Shown piece by piece: positions 1 through 7,849 of a stretch of DNA of 11,607 bases. The stretch is taken from assembly GCA_002424705.1 (NCBI GenBank), contig DIKW01000003.1, positions 1 through 11,607 on the forward strand. The letters run 5' to 3'. The DNA comes from Geobacter sp. UBA5608. GTDB taxonomy: Bacteria > Desulfobacterota > Desulfuromonadia > Geobacterales > Pseudopelobacteraceae. Position numbers and translations under genes: made by a program. A model generated the notes under the pieces. That model did no database searches. It was not told where the DNA came from and worked only from the letters and a program-made list of their open reading frames with translations. Each line of letters opens with the position of its first letter. The first letter of the stretch is position 1.

Positions 1-321
1 CACAACGGCATCTACAACGAACCCAGAGCGGCGCTGGAACTGGCCACCGGCGCTGCACCGATCGAGATGCCCCGCAACCGCGAAGACGGCTTCTGCTGCG
101 GGGCCGGCGGCGGCCGGATGTGGATGGAGGAGTTTACCGGCGAGCGGATCAACCTGAACCGGGCCAAGGAGGCGCTGGAACAACAGCCGGACACGGTCTG
201 CGTGGCCTGCCCCTACTGCCTGACCATGCTGGACGACGGCCTGAAGGACCTGAAGGCCGGCCAGGTGCAGGTGAAGGACATTGCCGAGGTGCTTGCCGAA
301 GCGGCACTGCGCCAAGCGTAA
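1..321 (+). CDS. CCG-domain (HdrD/GlcF-like) Fe-S oxidoreductase, C-terminal part
   Basis: This is the 3' end of a gene whose start lies before the window; 106 codons are visible in frame 1 up to the TAA at 319-321. The sequence contains a cysteine-rich CCG domain: a CCGAGGGRMW motif (the CC pair near visible residue 33) followed by a VACPYCLTM segment that supplies the CxxC. This pattern is typical of heterodisulfide reductase HdrB/HdrD, glycolate oxidase GlcF and lactate oxidase LldE-type subunits, where the cysteines ligate an Fe-S centre or form the catalytic disulfide site. The N-terminal motif NGIYNEPR just before it also fits the family. In Geobacter relatives such proteins often sit with electron transfer flavoprotein genes, but no neighbour is visible here to confirm that. 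All visible cysteines are present and the end is clean. The exact substrate cannot be told from this fragment. Confidence 0.85.
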   Translation, partial: HNGIYNEPRAALELATGAAPIEMPRNREDGFCCGAGGGRMWMEEFTGERINLNRAKEALEQQPDTVCVACPYCLTMLDDGLKDLKAGQVQVKDIAEVLAEAALRQA

Positions 322-334
322 AGCGGGAACGTAC

Positions 335-378
335 AACGCCCGCTTCCGGCGACGATGCTGGAAGCGGGCGTTTTTTTT
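335..378 (+). terminator. Rho-independent terminator of the CCG-domain gene
   Basis: A perfect 13-bp stem (335-347 AACGCCCGCTTCC with 360-372 GGAAGCGGGCGTT) encloses a 12-nt loop. It runs into eight T residues (371-378), 14 bases after the stop codon of the Fe-S gene. The T-tract lies only on the + side. The convergent signalling operon ending at 400 would read the same stem but has no U-tract after it. Confidence 0.93.
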
Positions 379-399
379 ATGCACTGCTCAAGCGTTCAG

Positions 400-786
400 C
401 TACCCTCGTGCGGCACGCTCGGCGAGACAGTCCAGAATATTGGCCAACAGTTCATTGAACATGATCGGCTTGATAATCACCCGGTCGGCCTCGGGGCAGG
501 CATGGGCCTCATCGTCATAGGCGGTGGTGATGATGATCGGGGTGCCATTGTTCAGCTGCCGCATCTTGTGCACCATCTGCATGCCGTTCATGACCGGCAT
601 CTCCAGGTCGCTGACCACGATGTCGGGGTGATTGAGCTGAAACTGATCCAGGCCATCCTGGCCGTTCCTGGCCAGCAGCAGGACCCCCACCTGACGCTTC
701 AAAAAGGCGCCCACCGCCATCCTGGCCACATCCTCATCTTCAACATAGAGCAACGTCATGCCCTTTAAACGCTCAGCCGGCGTCAT
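400..786 (-). CDS. Stand-alone receiver (CheY-like) response regulator
   Basis: This 128-residue single-domain response regulator has no output domain. The receiver hallmarks are visible: acidic pair E16-D17 in YVEDED, phosphoacceptor D60 in VVSDLEMPVMNG, T88 in IITTAYDD, and K106 in VIIKPI. Such proteins relay phosphate or act by protein contact, as CheY and Spo0F do. The start at 786 is chosen because GGAGGT (791-796) lies 4 bases upstream. A longer frame from 840 lacks that support, and an internal ATG at 759 would lose nine residues that are not part of the fold. The gene overlaps the 3' end of the upstream kinase by 14 bases, so translation is probably coupled and the kinase is the likely phosphodonor. 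It is the last gene of the operon. The downstream target cannot be seen in the window. Confidence 0.92.
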   Translation of the reverse strand: MTPAERLKGMTLLYVEDEDVARMAVGAFLKRQVGVLLLARNGQDGLDQFQLNHPDIVVSDLEMPVMNGMQMVHKMRQLNNGTPIIITTAYDDEAHACPEADRVIIKPIMFNELLANILDCLAERAARG

Positions 787-2287
787 ACGCACCTCCGGTA
801 TGAACAGGGATGGCAAGCGTAAAGACGGCTCCCTCATCACTGTTGGTCGCCTCCACTATACCATAAAAACGCTGTTCAACCAGTTGCCGCACCACGAACA
901 GCCCGAGGCCCACCCCTTGCGCCCGGAATTTGGTGGTGACATAGGGGTCAAACAATGTGGTTTGCACCTCTGGCGGTATGCCGCCGCCATTGTCGGCAAC
1001 CATGATCAGCACGGTATCCGATCCGCGCAGCGCGATCTGCACCGCTATCAGCCCATTGGCTATCCGTTGGGCATGCAACGCGTCACGGGCATTGTTCAGC
1101 AGATTGAGCAGCGCCTGCACCAGGTCCTGTCGCGGACCATACACCGGACGCTCTGCCCTTAACTCCTGACGCAGTTCGATACCCTGCAGACGAAACCCTT
1201 CCCTGACGATTGACAACGCTTCTGACACCGCCTGGGAGGGCAAGAAGCTGGTTGCCGAATTGGCTGGCTGGCAAAGCTGGCGAAAACCTTCAAGGGAGTG
1301 GGAAAGCTGCTGCAGCAGCCCCATGATCTCGTCAGACCTGGCGATCGCTTCTCCCGGTGCAAGCTCGTTGTTGACGATCTGCCAGGCCTGTTCCTGAATC
1401 ATGGCGCCGACGGCATTCAACGGCTGCCGCCAGTGGTGGGCGATATTGACCAGCAGGTCGCCCAGGGTCTGGTAACGTGCCTGCTGCAGCAACAGCACAT
1501 CCTTCTCGCGGCTCCTGGCAACTTCCTCGTCAACCCGGTTCTGCAGGGTACGGTTCAGCTCCATCAGTTCCCGGTCGATCCTGGCCAGTTCGATAGAGGC
1601 ATGATTCAGGGAACTGCCCAGCTCTTCAAGTTCCGTGATCCCACGGAAAACAGCGATGCTTTCCCCCTTATGCGAGGGCAATTCGCGGGCAAAGGCCGCC
1701 AGCTGACGGATGCCCACGGCCGGAGTTCGGATCAGGGCCATCACCAGCAGACAGATACCCAGCACCAGCCCGACCCCCAGCAGCAATCCCTGCTGCCAGA
1801 TGGCGGTGCGCATCTGGATGACATCATCCAAGGAAAATTCGACCCGCAGCCACCCCAGCAGGCTGCCTGCAGTAATCGGTTGCCAGATGATCCCACGATT
1901 ATCGGAATAGGAGCTTTGCGGGGACTGTCCGGCGGGGGGCACAAGGCGTTGCAGGTCATGGCTGACCAGCCCTTGACCGTCAGCCCCCTGCTGCACGTCA
2001 ACCAAGAGCTGTCCCCCTGGGTCACAGAGCTGAAAGCGCACCATATTCGGCAGCCGCATGGAACGCAGCATGAAGGTTTCAGCCCCGGCGTAGTCCTCCA
2101 CCACCAGTTGATGGGCCAGGGTCTCAGCCAGATTGGCGCACAGCACCAGGGCGTCGGCACGCAGCATCTGGCGCAGCCGCTTGGTCTCGCTGTGGCTGTT
2201 CCAGAAGACGAGCGACAGCACCCCCACGGCGGTTACCGTCGCCACCGCCACCATCAGGCGGGTATACAGGCTTACCGGCCGCAGCAT
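773..2287 (-). CDS. Membrane sensor histidine kinase
   Basis: This 504-residue kinase has a first membrane segment at about residues 11-29 and an extracytoplasmic sensor region of about 135 residues. A second membrane segment follows at about 166-186 (GLLLGVGLVLGICLLVMAL). Next come a linker or HAMP-like stretch and a predicted coiled coil to about 270. The dimerisation box is AHHWRQPLN, with His284 the probable phosphoacceptor. This is the AHxWRQPLN variant common in delta-proteobacterial kinases. The ATP-binding domain shows the N box LLNLLNNARDAL (from about 392), G1 DNGGGI (about 432-437) and G2 GVGLGLFVV. The ATG lies 4 bases after the stop of the periplasmic binding protein gene and its ribosome site is weak, which suggests translational coupling. 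The topology makes it the natural partner of that binding protein, as in LuxP-LuxQ or TorT-TorS pairs; this partnership is inferred from position. The ligand is unknown. Confidence 0.93.
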   Translation of the reverse strand: MLRPVSLYTRLMVAVATVTAVGVLSLVFWNSHSETKRLRQMLRADALVLCANLAETLAHQLVVEDYAGAETFMLRSMRLPNMVRFQLCDPGGQLLVDVQQGADGQGLVSHDLQRLVPPAGQSPQSSYSDNRGIIWQPITAGSLLGWLRVEFSLDDVIQMRTAIWQQGLLLGVGLVLGICLLVMALIRTPAVGIRQLAAFARELPSHKGESIAVFRGITELEELGSSLNHASIELARIDRELMELNRTLQNRVDEEVARSREKDVLLLQQARYQTLGDLLVNIAHHWRQPLNAVGAMIQEQAWQIVNNELAPGEAIARSDEIMGLLQQLSHSLEGFRQLCQPANSATSFLPSQAVSEALSIVREGFRLQGIELRQELRAERPVYGPRQDLVQALLNLLNNARDALHAQRIANGLIAVQIALRGSDTVLIMVADNGGGIPPEVQTTLFDPYVTTKFRAQGVGLGLFVVRQLVEQRFYGIVEATNSDEGAVFTLAIPVHTGGAYDAG

Positions 2288-2291
2288 GCCG

Positions 2292-3119
2292 TCAGAGCCC
2301 CCGAGTCAAGGCGTTGTAGTCCATCCGTTCAAGTTCCCGGTAATCTCTGGCATAGATGGCGCGAACCGTCTGTCCAATCCTGACCTGTCTGAGCAGTTCC
2401 TGCCCTGCATCCTCCCTACTCAGCTTCAAGAAGGTGGCTGTCATCCTCCTTTGGAGCGCCTGTGGCACCCGCGGGTGGGCAGAAACCGGATGGGGAGCCA
2501 GCTGCTGTGTCTTCAGGATTATCCGTAGCTGGCTGGCCACCTCTGGCGGTTGACGCTCCAGGTCCGTATCCAAGGTGACCCCTGCCACCTGTTTGCCCAT
2601 CAATACATTTTTAAACACGTTACTGGTACTGCCGGCGTAGAGGTGCTTCAGGTTCAGCTCCACATTGTGCTGCGACAGGACCTGCCGCACGATCACACTT
2701 CAAAGGTTGCGGGCCCCGACAAAGGCCACCTCCTTGCCGGCCAGTTCTTCAATTGTGGTGATGGGCGAATCCTTACGAACAAACACCATCCCGTTCAGAT
2801 AGCGGGTTCCGCGCACCAGTGGCGTATAGCCCTGCCGCTTGTGGAACAGCGGTATCTGCACCGGCGTGCTGAAGACAAAATCTCCCTCGCCGTGGACCGC
2901 ATCCTCCTCGAACTCCGTCATATTCTCGTACAGCTTCAGCTTGAGTTTGACCCCCAGCTCCTGCTCCAGACGATCCAGTAAAGGACGCCACAGGGTGTGC
3001 ATCGCCACCGGCGGCTGCTGTGGCAAGACCGTAAAGAGATACTCCCTGGGCGCTGCGGCAAAAGCCGGCACAGACTGCAGCCAGACCACTAGTCCCACTA
3101 GGAACCTCCATCGTTTCAT
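2292..3119 (-). CDS. PhnD-like periplasmic binding protein with in-frame TGA, candidate selenoprotein (Sec140)
   Basis: Read through a TGA at 2700-2702, this gene encodes 275 residues. It has a signal peptide ([22 protein letters not shown], probable cleavage after an AxA site near 21-23) and then a phosphate/phosphonate-type (PhnD) solute-binding fold. Family-like segments occur before the TGA ([37 protein letters not shown]) and after it ([22 protein letters not shown], with [14 protein letters not shown] near the C-terminus). The frame does not shift, and no other stop occurs before 2292. The codon context is ARNL-TGA-SVIVRQV, and a SECIS-like hairpin follows at once. The ATG overlaps the stop of the hybrid kinase (ATGA), and a membrane kinase starts 4 bases downstream, so the role is probably ligand sensing rather than import; no ABC permease or ATPase is present. 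Alternatives are a recent nonsense mutation, a sequencing error, or a truncated 139-residue product. The fold call is firm; recoding is inferred but well supported. Confidence 0.75.
2671..2689 (-). promoter_or_regulatory. Candidate bacterial SECIS hairpin after in-frame TGA
   Basis: On the mRNA (minus strand) an 8-bp stem TGCGGCAG / CTGTCGCA (one G-U pair) closes a GUC loop. The stem starts 10 nt after the TGA at 2700-2702, and the loop starts 18 nt after it. The loop begins with G, as bacterial SECIS loops recognised by SelB require. The arm-plus-loop string GCAGGTC and its distance from the TGA match, from memory, the E. coli fdhF SECIS. The pairing is read directly; the function is inferred. 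Confidence 0.65.
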
Positions 3120-6100
3120 GGCGCACCTCCGTTCTCGGCGTTAGAACCAGCCTCTCCCAGCAAGCGGTTGACCTCGGCCAGCAGCAGGGTCAGGTCGATC
3201 GGCTTGGGCACGTAACCGTCAAAACCGGCCTCCAGCAACTGTTCCCGATCACCGGTCAGGGCATGGGCGGTCAACGCGATAATGGCTGTCCGTGGGGACT
3301 GGCGTTGCTGTTCCTGGGCGCGGATGGCCTGGGTGGCGGCCAAGCCGTCCATACCGGGCATCTGGACATCCATCAGGATGATATTAAACGGCTGTTGTTG
3401 CCAGGCCTCCAACGCAGCGGCGCCGTCTTCCACCGCCACCACCGAGTGCCCCAACCGTTCCAAAAGCCGGGTGGCAAAAACGCGGCTGACCACCTGATCC
3501 TCAGCCAGCAGGATCTGCAGCGGTTCGCCGCTCCAGCCCGCGGCGCCGGCTATCGGCTGGGCCATCGTTGCCGATTGGTCGCAGTCAAGCTGCAACGGCA
3601 GCAGCACCTGGAAGCAGCTGCCGACGCCGGGGCTGCTCTCCACCGTGATGCTGCCGCCCATCAGTTCGGTCATGCGGCGACAGATGGCCAGCCCCAGACC
3701 GGTCCCGCCATAACGCCGGGCGATGGAGCTGTCACCCTGGCTGAAAGGACTGAACAGACGGGCAAGGGTCTCATCGGTCATGCCGATACCGGTATCGGTC
3801 ACACGGCACGACAGCCAGAATGTCTCGCCTTCCTGGCGATCAGGGGCGATGGTGAGGGTGACGCTGCCCTGATCGGTGAACTTGACCGCATTGCCCACCA
3901 GGTTGTGCAGAATCTGCTTGACCCGTTGGGGCACGCCCCGCACCTGACCGGGCAGCTCCGCAGCCAGATCGAGGGCCAGGGAGATCCCCTTGCGCTGGGC
4001 CACCGGCTCATGCACACGCAGCACTTCAGCGGCGATCTTGGCCGGCTGAAAGGCATCCAGCTCCAGATGGATCCGCCCTGCTTCAATCCTGGTCAGGTCC
4101 AGCAGGTCGTTGATGATCACCAGCAGGCTCTGCGAAGAGGCGTCCAGGTTGTGCAGGTACTCGCGCTGCTCCTCGGAGAGCGGCGTCAGATGCAACAGCT
4201 GGCTCATCCCCATGATACCGGTCAGCGGCGTGCGCACCTCGTGACTGATGTTGGCCAGAAACTGGTTCTTGGCCCGGGTGGTGGCCTCGGCCGCCTCCTT
4301 GGCCTGCAGCAGGGCCTCTTCGGCCTGACGACGCAGCGAGATATCGCGGGCAAAGCCGCACAGGTAGGTCTGGCCGCCGTAGGTGAGCAGGTTGACCACC
4401 ATCTCAACCGGGAAGGTCGTGCCGTCCTTGCGGCGGTGCCGGCTCTCAAAGGTCATGACCTGTTCGCGTCGCATAGCCTGAAGGAATCCCTCAAACAGAC
4501 TGGCATCATGGGTGCAGTCCACATCGGCCACCGTCATCGTGCGCAGCTCGGCACTGCTGTATCCCAAGGCACGACAGGCCGCATCGTTGACGTAGATGAA
4601 GCGGCCCTGCTCGTCAGCCCAGAAGATGGCGTCGGAGGTCATGTCCAGCACCCGCCGCGCCATATCCAGCGCCTGCTCGGTGGCCTGGCGTTCGGTGATG
4701 TCGGTGATCATCGCCAGGAACAGCTGCTGGCCGCCACTCTCAACCAGCTGCAGCTGGATCTCCACCGGATAGTCGCTGCCATCGGCCCGCCGATGGATGG
4801 TCTGGAAGACCAGCTGTCCCTGCATGCCTGACAGCAAGGGGGCCACCGTGGCCCGGAAGGTCTGCTCATCCATCTCCGGCTTGATATCCACCGGCGTCAT
4901 CGCACGCATCTGCTCCATGCTGTAGCCGAGGTTATGCAGGGCCGACGGACTGACATACTCAAACCGCAGGCTGTCGCGGGTGAAGACGTAGATCTCGTTC
5001 AGGCTGGCCTCAATCATCTGCTGCAAACGAAGCCGCTCCGCCTCGCTCCGTTTCTGCTCGCTCAAGTCGGTCACAAAGGCAAAGCCGTAGGCAAGCTGCC
5101 CATCCTCGTTACGGTGGGTGGTGGCGTGGAACACAACCGGCACCGGGTGGCCATCCTTATGGCGCAGCGTGATCTCGTAGTTGCGGTGGGGCGCGGCTTC
5201 GATCCGGGCCATCTGGGTCCTGAAGATGGCCTGATTCGCCTCATCGGCAAACGCCAACGGCGAACGGCCCAGCATCTCATCGCGGCTGTAGCCCAGCATG
5301 GCGCAGAGGGCAGGATTGACATCCTGAGTGAGGCGGTCAGGGCCGATCTGCCAGAATCCCTGGCCTGCATTCTCGATGTAGGCCCGTACCCGGGCTTCGC
5401 TGGCAGCCAGGGCCCTGGTCCGTTCAATCACCTTCAGCTCCAACTCGGCATTGATCTGCTCAATCGAGCGCTGGGCCAGCTTGATGGCCGAGATATCGGT
5501 GAAGGTCAGCACCACGCCGTCCACGGTCCCGCGCTCGGTGCGGAACGGCAGGATCCGCTTCAGCACCCACTGCTCCGGCCCCACCTGAATCTCTTTTTCC
5601 AGTTTGGTGCCGTTATGCAGCACATGCTGCAGGTGCTGCAAAAATTCCGACTGCAGGGTCAGGGTGTAGGCGATATGGTCGATCGGCCGACCGATATCCT
5701 GGGGCAGCAGCTTGAGAAAACTGGTGATGGCCGGGCTGAACTTGCGCACCCGCAGCTCGGCATCCAGAAAAACCGTACCCACCTCGGTGCTGGCCAGCAG
5801 ATTGTCGTGATCGCGGTTCAGCTGGGTAAGCTGGTTGTTGCGCGCCTCCAGCTCCGCATTGACCGCATAGATATCTTCGTTGACCGATTTCAGCTCTTCA
5901 TTGGTGCTCTGCAGCTCCTCGTTGGAGGAGACCAGCTCTTCATTGGCCAGGTCCAGCTTTTCGTTGCTGGCCTGCAGCTCTTCAATGGTCAACTGCAGAC
6001 TGTGGCGGGTAAACTGGAGCTCCTCCTCCAGGTCGTTGACCCGCTGCGACAGCAGGGGATCACAGCTGCCAATGGTCGTCTCCACGACGTCAGTCAGACC

Positions 6101-7444
6101 TGGCTGCAGTTCCGAAGGCTGGAACGAGACCAGGTAATGGGGCCGCGTGGCTGGATCATGCCTGATACAACTGACGGACAGGTCCACCTGCTGCAGCGTG
6201 GCATGGAGGGTATACCGCTGGCGCTCCATGCGGATGTCGCACTGGGTGCTGGTGGCCCGGTGCAGAGCGGTGGTCAGCGCCGGCCGCAACTCTTCATGCA
6301 CCAGCCGCAGCATATCGCCCTCGGCCCGCCCCTCCGGAGTCCTCAGATATGGCGTCAGATCACCAAAAAAGTGCAGGATCTGGTGCTGCTCGTTGACCAG
6401 AAATCCGGGGGGCATATAACGGCGCAGCAACTGATCGTAATCATGCACCAGCTGCCGGTCGAGGGTGATGGCGTGACGGTGATTCTGCTGCACTGCCGTG
6501 CCCAACAACGGCCGCGCCACCCAGGGCACCGTCGACGCTCCGCCGGTATGGCGCTGCTGGGGATGGGGGATCTTGCGGAACAGCTTGCAGCTCGTGTCCA
6601 GCGGACTGAAGGAGCTTTCCAACGCAGCCACCCCTTCGCTGGGCCCCAGAAACAGGATACCGTCCGGGTTAAGGGAAAAATAGAGGGCCGACAAGGCACG
6701 GATCTGGGTCGTTGGCCGCAGATAGATCAGCAGGTTGCGGCAGACTGCCAGGTCAATCCGGGTAAAGGGCGGGTCGGCCAGCAGGTTATGGTGGGCGAAC
6801 ACCACACAGCGCCGCAGGGCCGGTTCAATCCGACAACGGTCATCGGCCTCACAGCGGAAAAAACGGGCCCGGTACGGTTCCGGCACACTCTCCAGCAGTT
6901 CGCGGCTGTAGATACCGGTGGAGGCGGTGGTCAGGGCTCCCTTGTGGACATCGGTGGCAAACACCTTGATATCGCCGCGAAAATCCACTGCCTCGGCCGC
7001 CAGATGGGCCAGCATCGCCAGAGAATAGGCCTCCTCGCCGCTGGCGCAGCCGGCGGACCAGATCCGCAGACCGTCGCTGGTTGGACGATCGCGCAGCAGG
7101 TCCCGCAGCAGCTCCTCAAGACGTTGAAACATGGCTGGGTCGCGAAAAAACTCCGTCACCCCGATCAGCAGATCATGGCCCAATGCCTCCAGCTCGTCCG
7201 GGTCGGTCGTCAGCCGCGCGGCATAGTCCGCCAGCGATGTCTCCTGACAGAACTCCATTCGCCGCAGGACACGGCGGCCAACGGTGCCGATCTTGTAGGC
7301 GGCGAAGTCGATCCCCAGGCCGTTGCGCAGCAGGTCGATGATCGGCTGCAGCTCCTGCTGATCGCTCTGTTCGTCAACCAGCTCCTCGTGCTGCAGATCT
7401 ACGTCCGACAGCAGCTGTTCGGCTTGCGTCTCCATATCACCCAC
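3116..7444 (-). CDS. CheR methyltransferase-PAS-histidine kinase-receiver hybrid
   Basis: This soluble 1442-residue multidomain protein has no membrane segment. Its parts in order are as follows. A CheR N-terminal helical region lies at about 33-95. A SAM-dependent CheR methyltransferase lies at about 105-292 ([33 protein letters not shown]). A PAS-like region lies at about 330-440. A long coiled coil at about 468-547 is rich in repeated NEEL/SNEEL units. Four PAS domains follow at about 549-650, 685-795, 805-920 and 930-1040. The kinase has ISHEVRTPL with His1068. The ATPase has [16 protein letters not shown] and GGTGLGL. The C-terminal receiver has Asp1359 in [12 protein letters not shown] and a KPI lysine. 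Related hybrids often start with a CheB methylesterase; none is present here. The GTG start at 7444 is chosen because GAGGAA lies 8 bases upstream; ATG at 7435 is the alternative. It is first in the operon and overlaps the next gene by 4 bases. Confidence 0.93.
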   Translation of the reverse strand: MGDMETQAEQLLSDVDLQHEELVDEQSDQQELQPIIDLLRNGLGIDFAAYKIGTVGRRVLRRMEFCQETSLADYAARLTTDPDELEALGHDLLIGVTEFFRDPAMFQRLEELLRDLLRDRPTSDGLRIWSAGCASGEEAYSLAMLAHLAAEAVDFRGDIKVFATDVHKGALTTASTGIYSRELLESVPEPYRARFFRCEADDRCRIEPALRRCVVFAHHNLLADPPFTRIDLAVCRNLLIYLRPTTQIRALSALYFSLNPDGILFLGPSEGVAALESSFSPLDTSCKLFRKIPHPQQRHTGGASTVPWVARPLLGTAVQQNHRHAITLDRQLVHDYDQLLRRYMPPGFLVNEQHQILHFFGDLTPYLRTPEGRAEGDMLRLVHEELRPALTTALHRATSTQCDIRMERQRYTLHATLQQVDLSVSCIRHDPATRPHYLVSFQPSELQPGLTDVVETTIGSCDPLLSQRVNDLEEELQFTRHSLQLTIEELQASNEKLDLANEELVSSNEELQSTNEELKSVNEDIYAVNAELEARNNQLTQLNRDHDNLLASTEVGTVFLDAELRVRKFSPAITSFLKLLPQDIGRPIDHIAYTLTLQSEFLQHLQHVLHNGTKLEKEIQVGPEQWVLKRILPFRTERGTVDGVVLTFTDISAIKLAQRSIEQINAELELKVIERTRALAASEARVRAYIENAGQGFWQIGPDRLTQDVNPALCAMLGYSRDEMLGRSPLAFADEANQAIFRTQMARIEAAPHRNYEITLRHKDGHPVPVVFHATTHRNEDGQLAYGFAFVTDLSEQKRSEAERLRLQQMIEASLNEIYVFTRDSLRFEYVSPSALHNLGYSMEQMRAMTPVDIKPEMDEQTFRATVAPLLSGMQGQLVFQTIHRRADGSDYPVEIQLQLVESGGQQLFLAMITDITERQATEQALDMARRVLDMTSDAIFWADEQGRFIYVNDAACRALGYSSAELRTMTVADVDCTHDASLFEGFLQAMRREQVMTFESRHRRKDGTTFPVEMVVNLLTYGGQTYLCGFARDISLRRQAEEALLQAKEAAEATTRAKNQFLANISHEVRTPLTGIMGMSQLLHLTPLSEEQREYLHNLDASSQSLLVIINDLLDLTRIEAGRIHLELDAFQPAKIAAEVLRVHEPVAQRKGISLALDLAAELPGQVRGVPQRVKQILHNLVGNAVKFTDQGSVTLTIAPDRQEGETFWLSCRVTDTGIGMTDETLARLFSPFSQGDSSIARRYGGTGLGLAICRRMTELMGGSITVESSPGVGSCFQVLLPLQLDCDQSATMAQPIAGAAGWSGEPLQILLAEDQVVSRVFATRLLERLGHSVVAVEDGAAALEAWQQQPFNIILMDVQMPGMDGLAATQAIRAQEQQRQSPRTAIIALTAHALTGDREQLLEAGFDGYVPKPIDLTLLLAEVNRLLGEAGSNAENGGAP

Positions 7445-7548
7445 TGTGCGTATTCCTCGCTACATGCCTCAGAACGATCATGACAGCTGCTCCTTGCCGA
7501 CGGCGGCCTGAGCGCACATCGGTCTCCGGCAGGGATAAAAACAAGCGA

Positions 7549-7576
7549 AGTGTAGCAGGTTCACTGACAACTGCAA
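7549..7576 (-). promoter_or_regulatory. Possible sigma70 promoter of the signalling operon
   Basis: On the minus strand, TTGCAG (7571-7576) and TACACT (7549-7554) are separated by 16 bases. The -10 matches four of six consensus positions, the -35 only three. A start near 7542 would give a leader of about 100 nt before the GTG at 7444. No better pair was seen in 7445-7628, and no other element was recognised there. Confidence 0.35.
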
Positions 7577-7628
7577 GACTGCAGCGCAAAGAATACCTGC
7601 CCTGGCGCCGGTGCGTACAAAAAATCTG

Positions 7629-7658
7629 TTGACAGCCGAAACCGCTTTCGGCTAGCGT
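7629..7658 (+). promoter_or_regulatory. Promoter of the riboswitch-htpX transcript
   Basis: A perfect -35 TTGACA (7629-7634) is followed after 18 bases by TAGCGT (7653-7658), a weak -10 keeping TA and the final T. Transcription would start near 7665, just before the conserved aptamer sequence, which supports the assignment. The spacer is filled by a perfect inverted repeat, listed separately. Confidence 0.6.
7634..7653. repeat. Palindrome in the htpX promoter spacer, possible operator
   Basis: AGCCGAAA (7634-7641) and TTTCGGCT (7646-7653) are perfect inverted repeats around CCGC. They lie between the -35 and -10 elements and share one base with each. The position is where a repressor or a MerR-type activator would bind. 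It is too early to be an RNA hairpin of this transcript and has no T-tract. The binding protein is unknown; the ribbon-helix-helix gene downstream is one candidate. Confidence 0.45.
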
Positions 7659-7664
7659 ACTTAC

Positions 7665-7770
7665 TACTAAAGGGGAGTAGCTACCGGCCGGAGACATGGC
7701 CGGCCCTTGACCCGTCAATACGGCCTGCGGGCCCGGGCAAGGGACGATTCGATCGACAGCAAGACCTTTA
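7665..7770 (+). ncRNA. yybP-ykoY (Mn2+) riboswitch aptamer
   Basis: The two invariant segments of this class are present: AAAGGGGAGTAGC (7669-7681) and AGCAAGACCTTTA (7758-7770). They closely match the Lactococcus lactis Mn2+ riboswitch as I remember it. P1 forms from TAAAGG (7668-7673) and CCTTTA (7765-7770). A second helix pairs CCGGCC (7684-7689) with GGCCGG (7698-7703). A third pairs CCCTTG (7704-7709) with CAAGGG (7738-7743) and encloses the conserved CGTCAATACG. A short hairpin CGAT-TCG-ATCG (7745-7755) precedes the last segment. Members of this class bind Mn2+ where the two conserved loops dock. It lies 80 bases before htpX, so Mn2+ probably controls that gene. Confidence 0.92.
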
Positions 7771-7812
7771 CCCAGCGCAGAGCATTGAGCTCCTCGGGTA
7801 AAGGTCTTTTTT
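7763..7812 (+). terminator. Riboswitch expression-platform terminator
   Basis: GACCTTTACCC (7763-7773) pairs perfectly with GGGTAAAGGTC (7796-7806), followed by six T (7807-7812). The 5' arm includes the whole 3' strand of aptamer P1 (7765-7770), so the two structures exclude each other. Ligand that stabilises P1 should prevent termination. The predicted logic is therefore Mn2+ ON for htpX. Confidence 0.92.
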
Positions 7813-7849
7813 AGTATCCAACACACGTATCACAGGAGGTATCACCACC

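Noticed and set aside
335..378. The 335-372 hairpin as an intrinsic terminator for the minus-strand operon too
   Set aside because: On the minus strand the stem is followed by GTACGTTCCC-like sequence, not a U-tract. It can at most act weakly in that direction.
787..840. Longer N-terminus of the receiver protein from the ATG at 838-840
   Set aside because: The 18 extra residues lie inside the kinase gene, resemble no receiver sequence, and are less well supported than the ATG with GGAGGT at 791-796.
1298..2383. A 361-codon + strand frame opposite the membrane kinase
   Set aside because: It is antisense to the kinase gene, and its composition is rich in Gln, His and Pro as in other shadows.
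2292..2696. The second half of the PhnD-like gene as a separate gene starting at GTG 2694-2696
   Set aside because: It would encode only the back half of a binding-protein fold with no signal peptide or ribosome site. Continuation of the upstream frame through TGA explains it better.
3263..4831. A 522-codon + strand frame opposite the kinase and receiver part of the hybrid
   Set aside because: It is antisense to conserved HisKA, ATPase and receiver sequence and has no motif of its own.
4934..7483. A long open frame (849 codons) on the + strand opposite the hybrid kinase
   Set aside because: It lies wholly antisense to a gene with clear CheR, PAS and kinase motifs. The product has low-complexity Gln/His/Gly composition and no recognisable domain, as expected for a shadow in GC-rich DNA.
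7437..7826. A minus-strand frame of 129 codons across the divergent intergenic region
   Set aside because: It runs through the riboswitch and terminator, which explain the sequence, and the product has no family resemblance.
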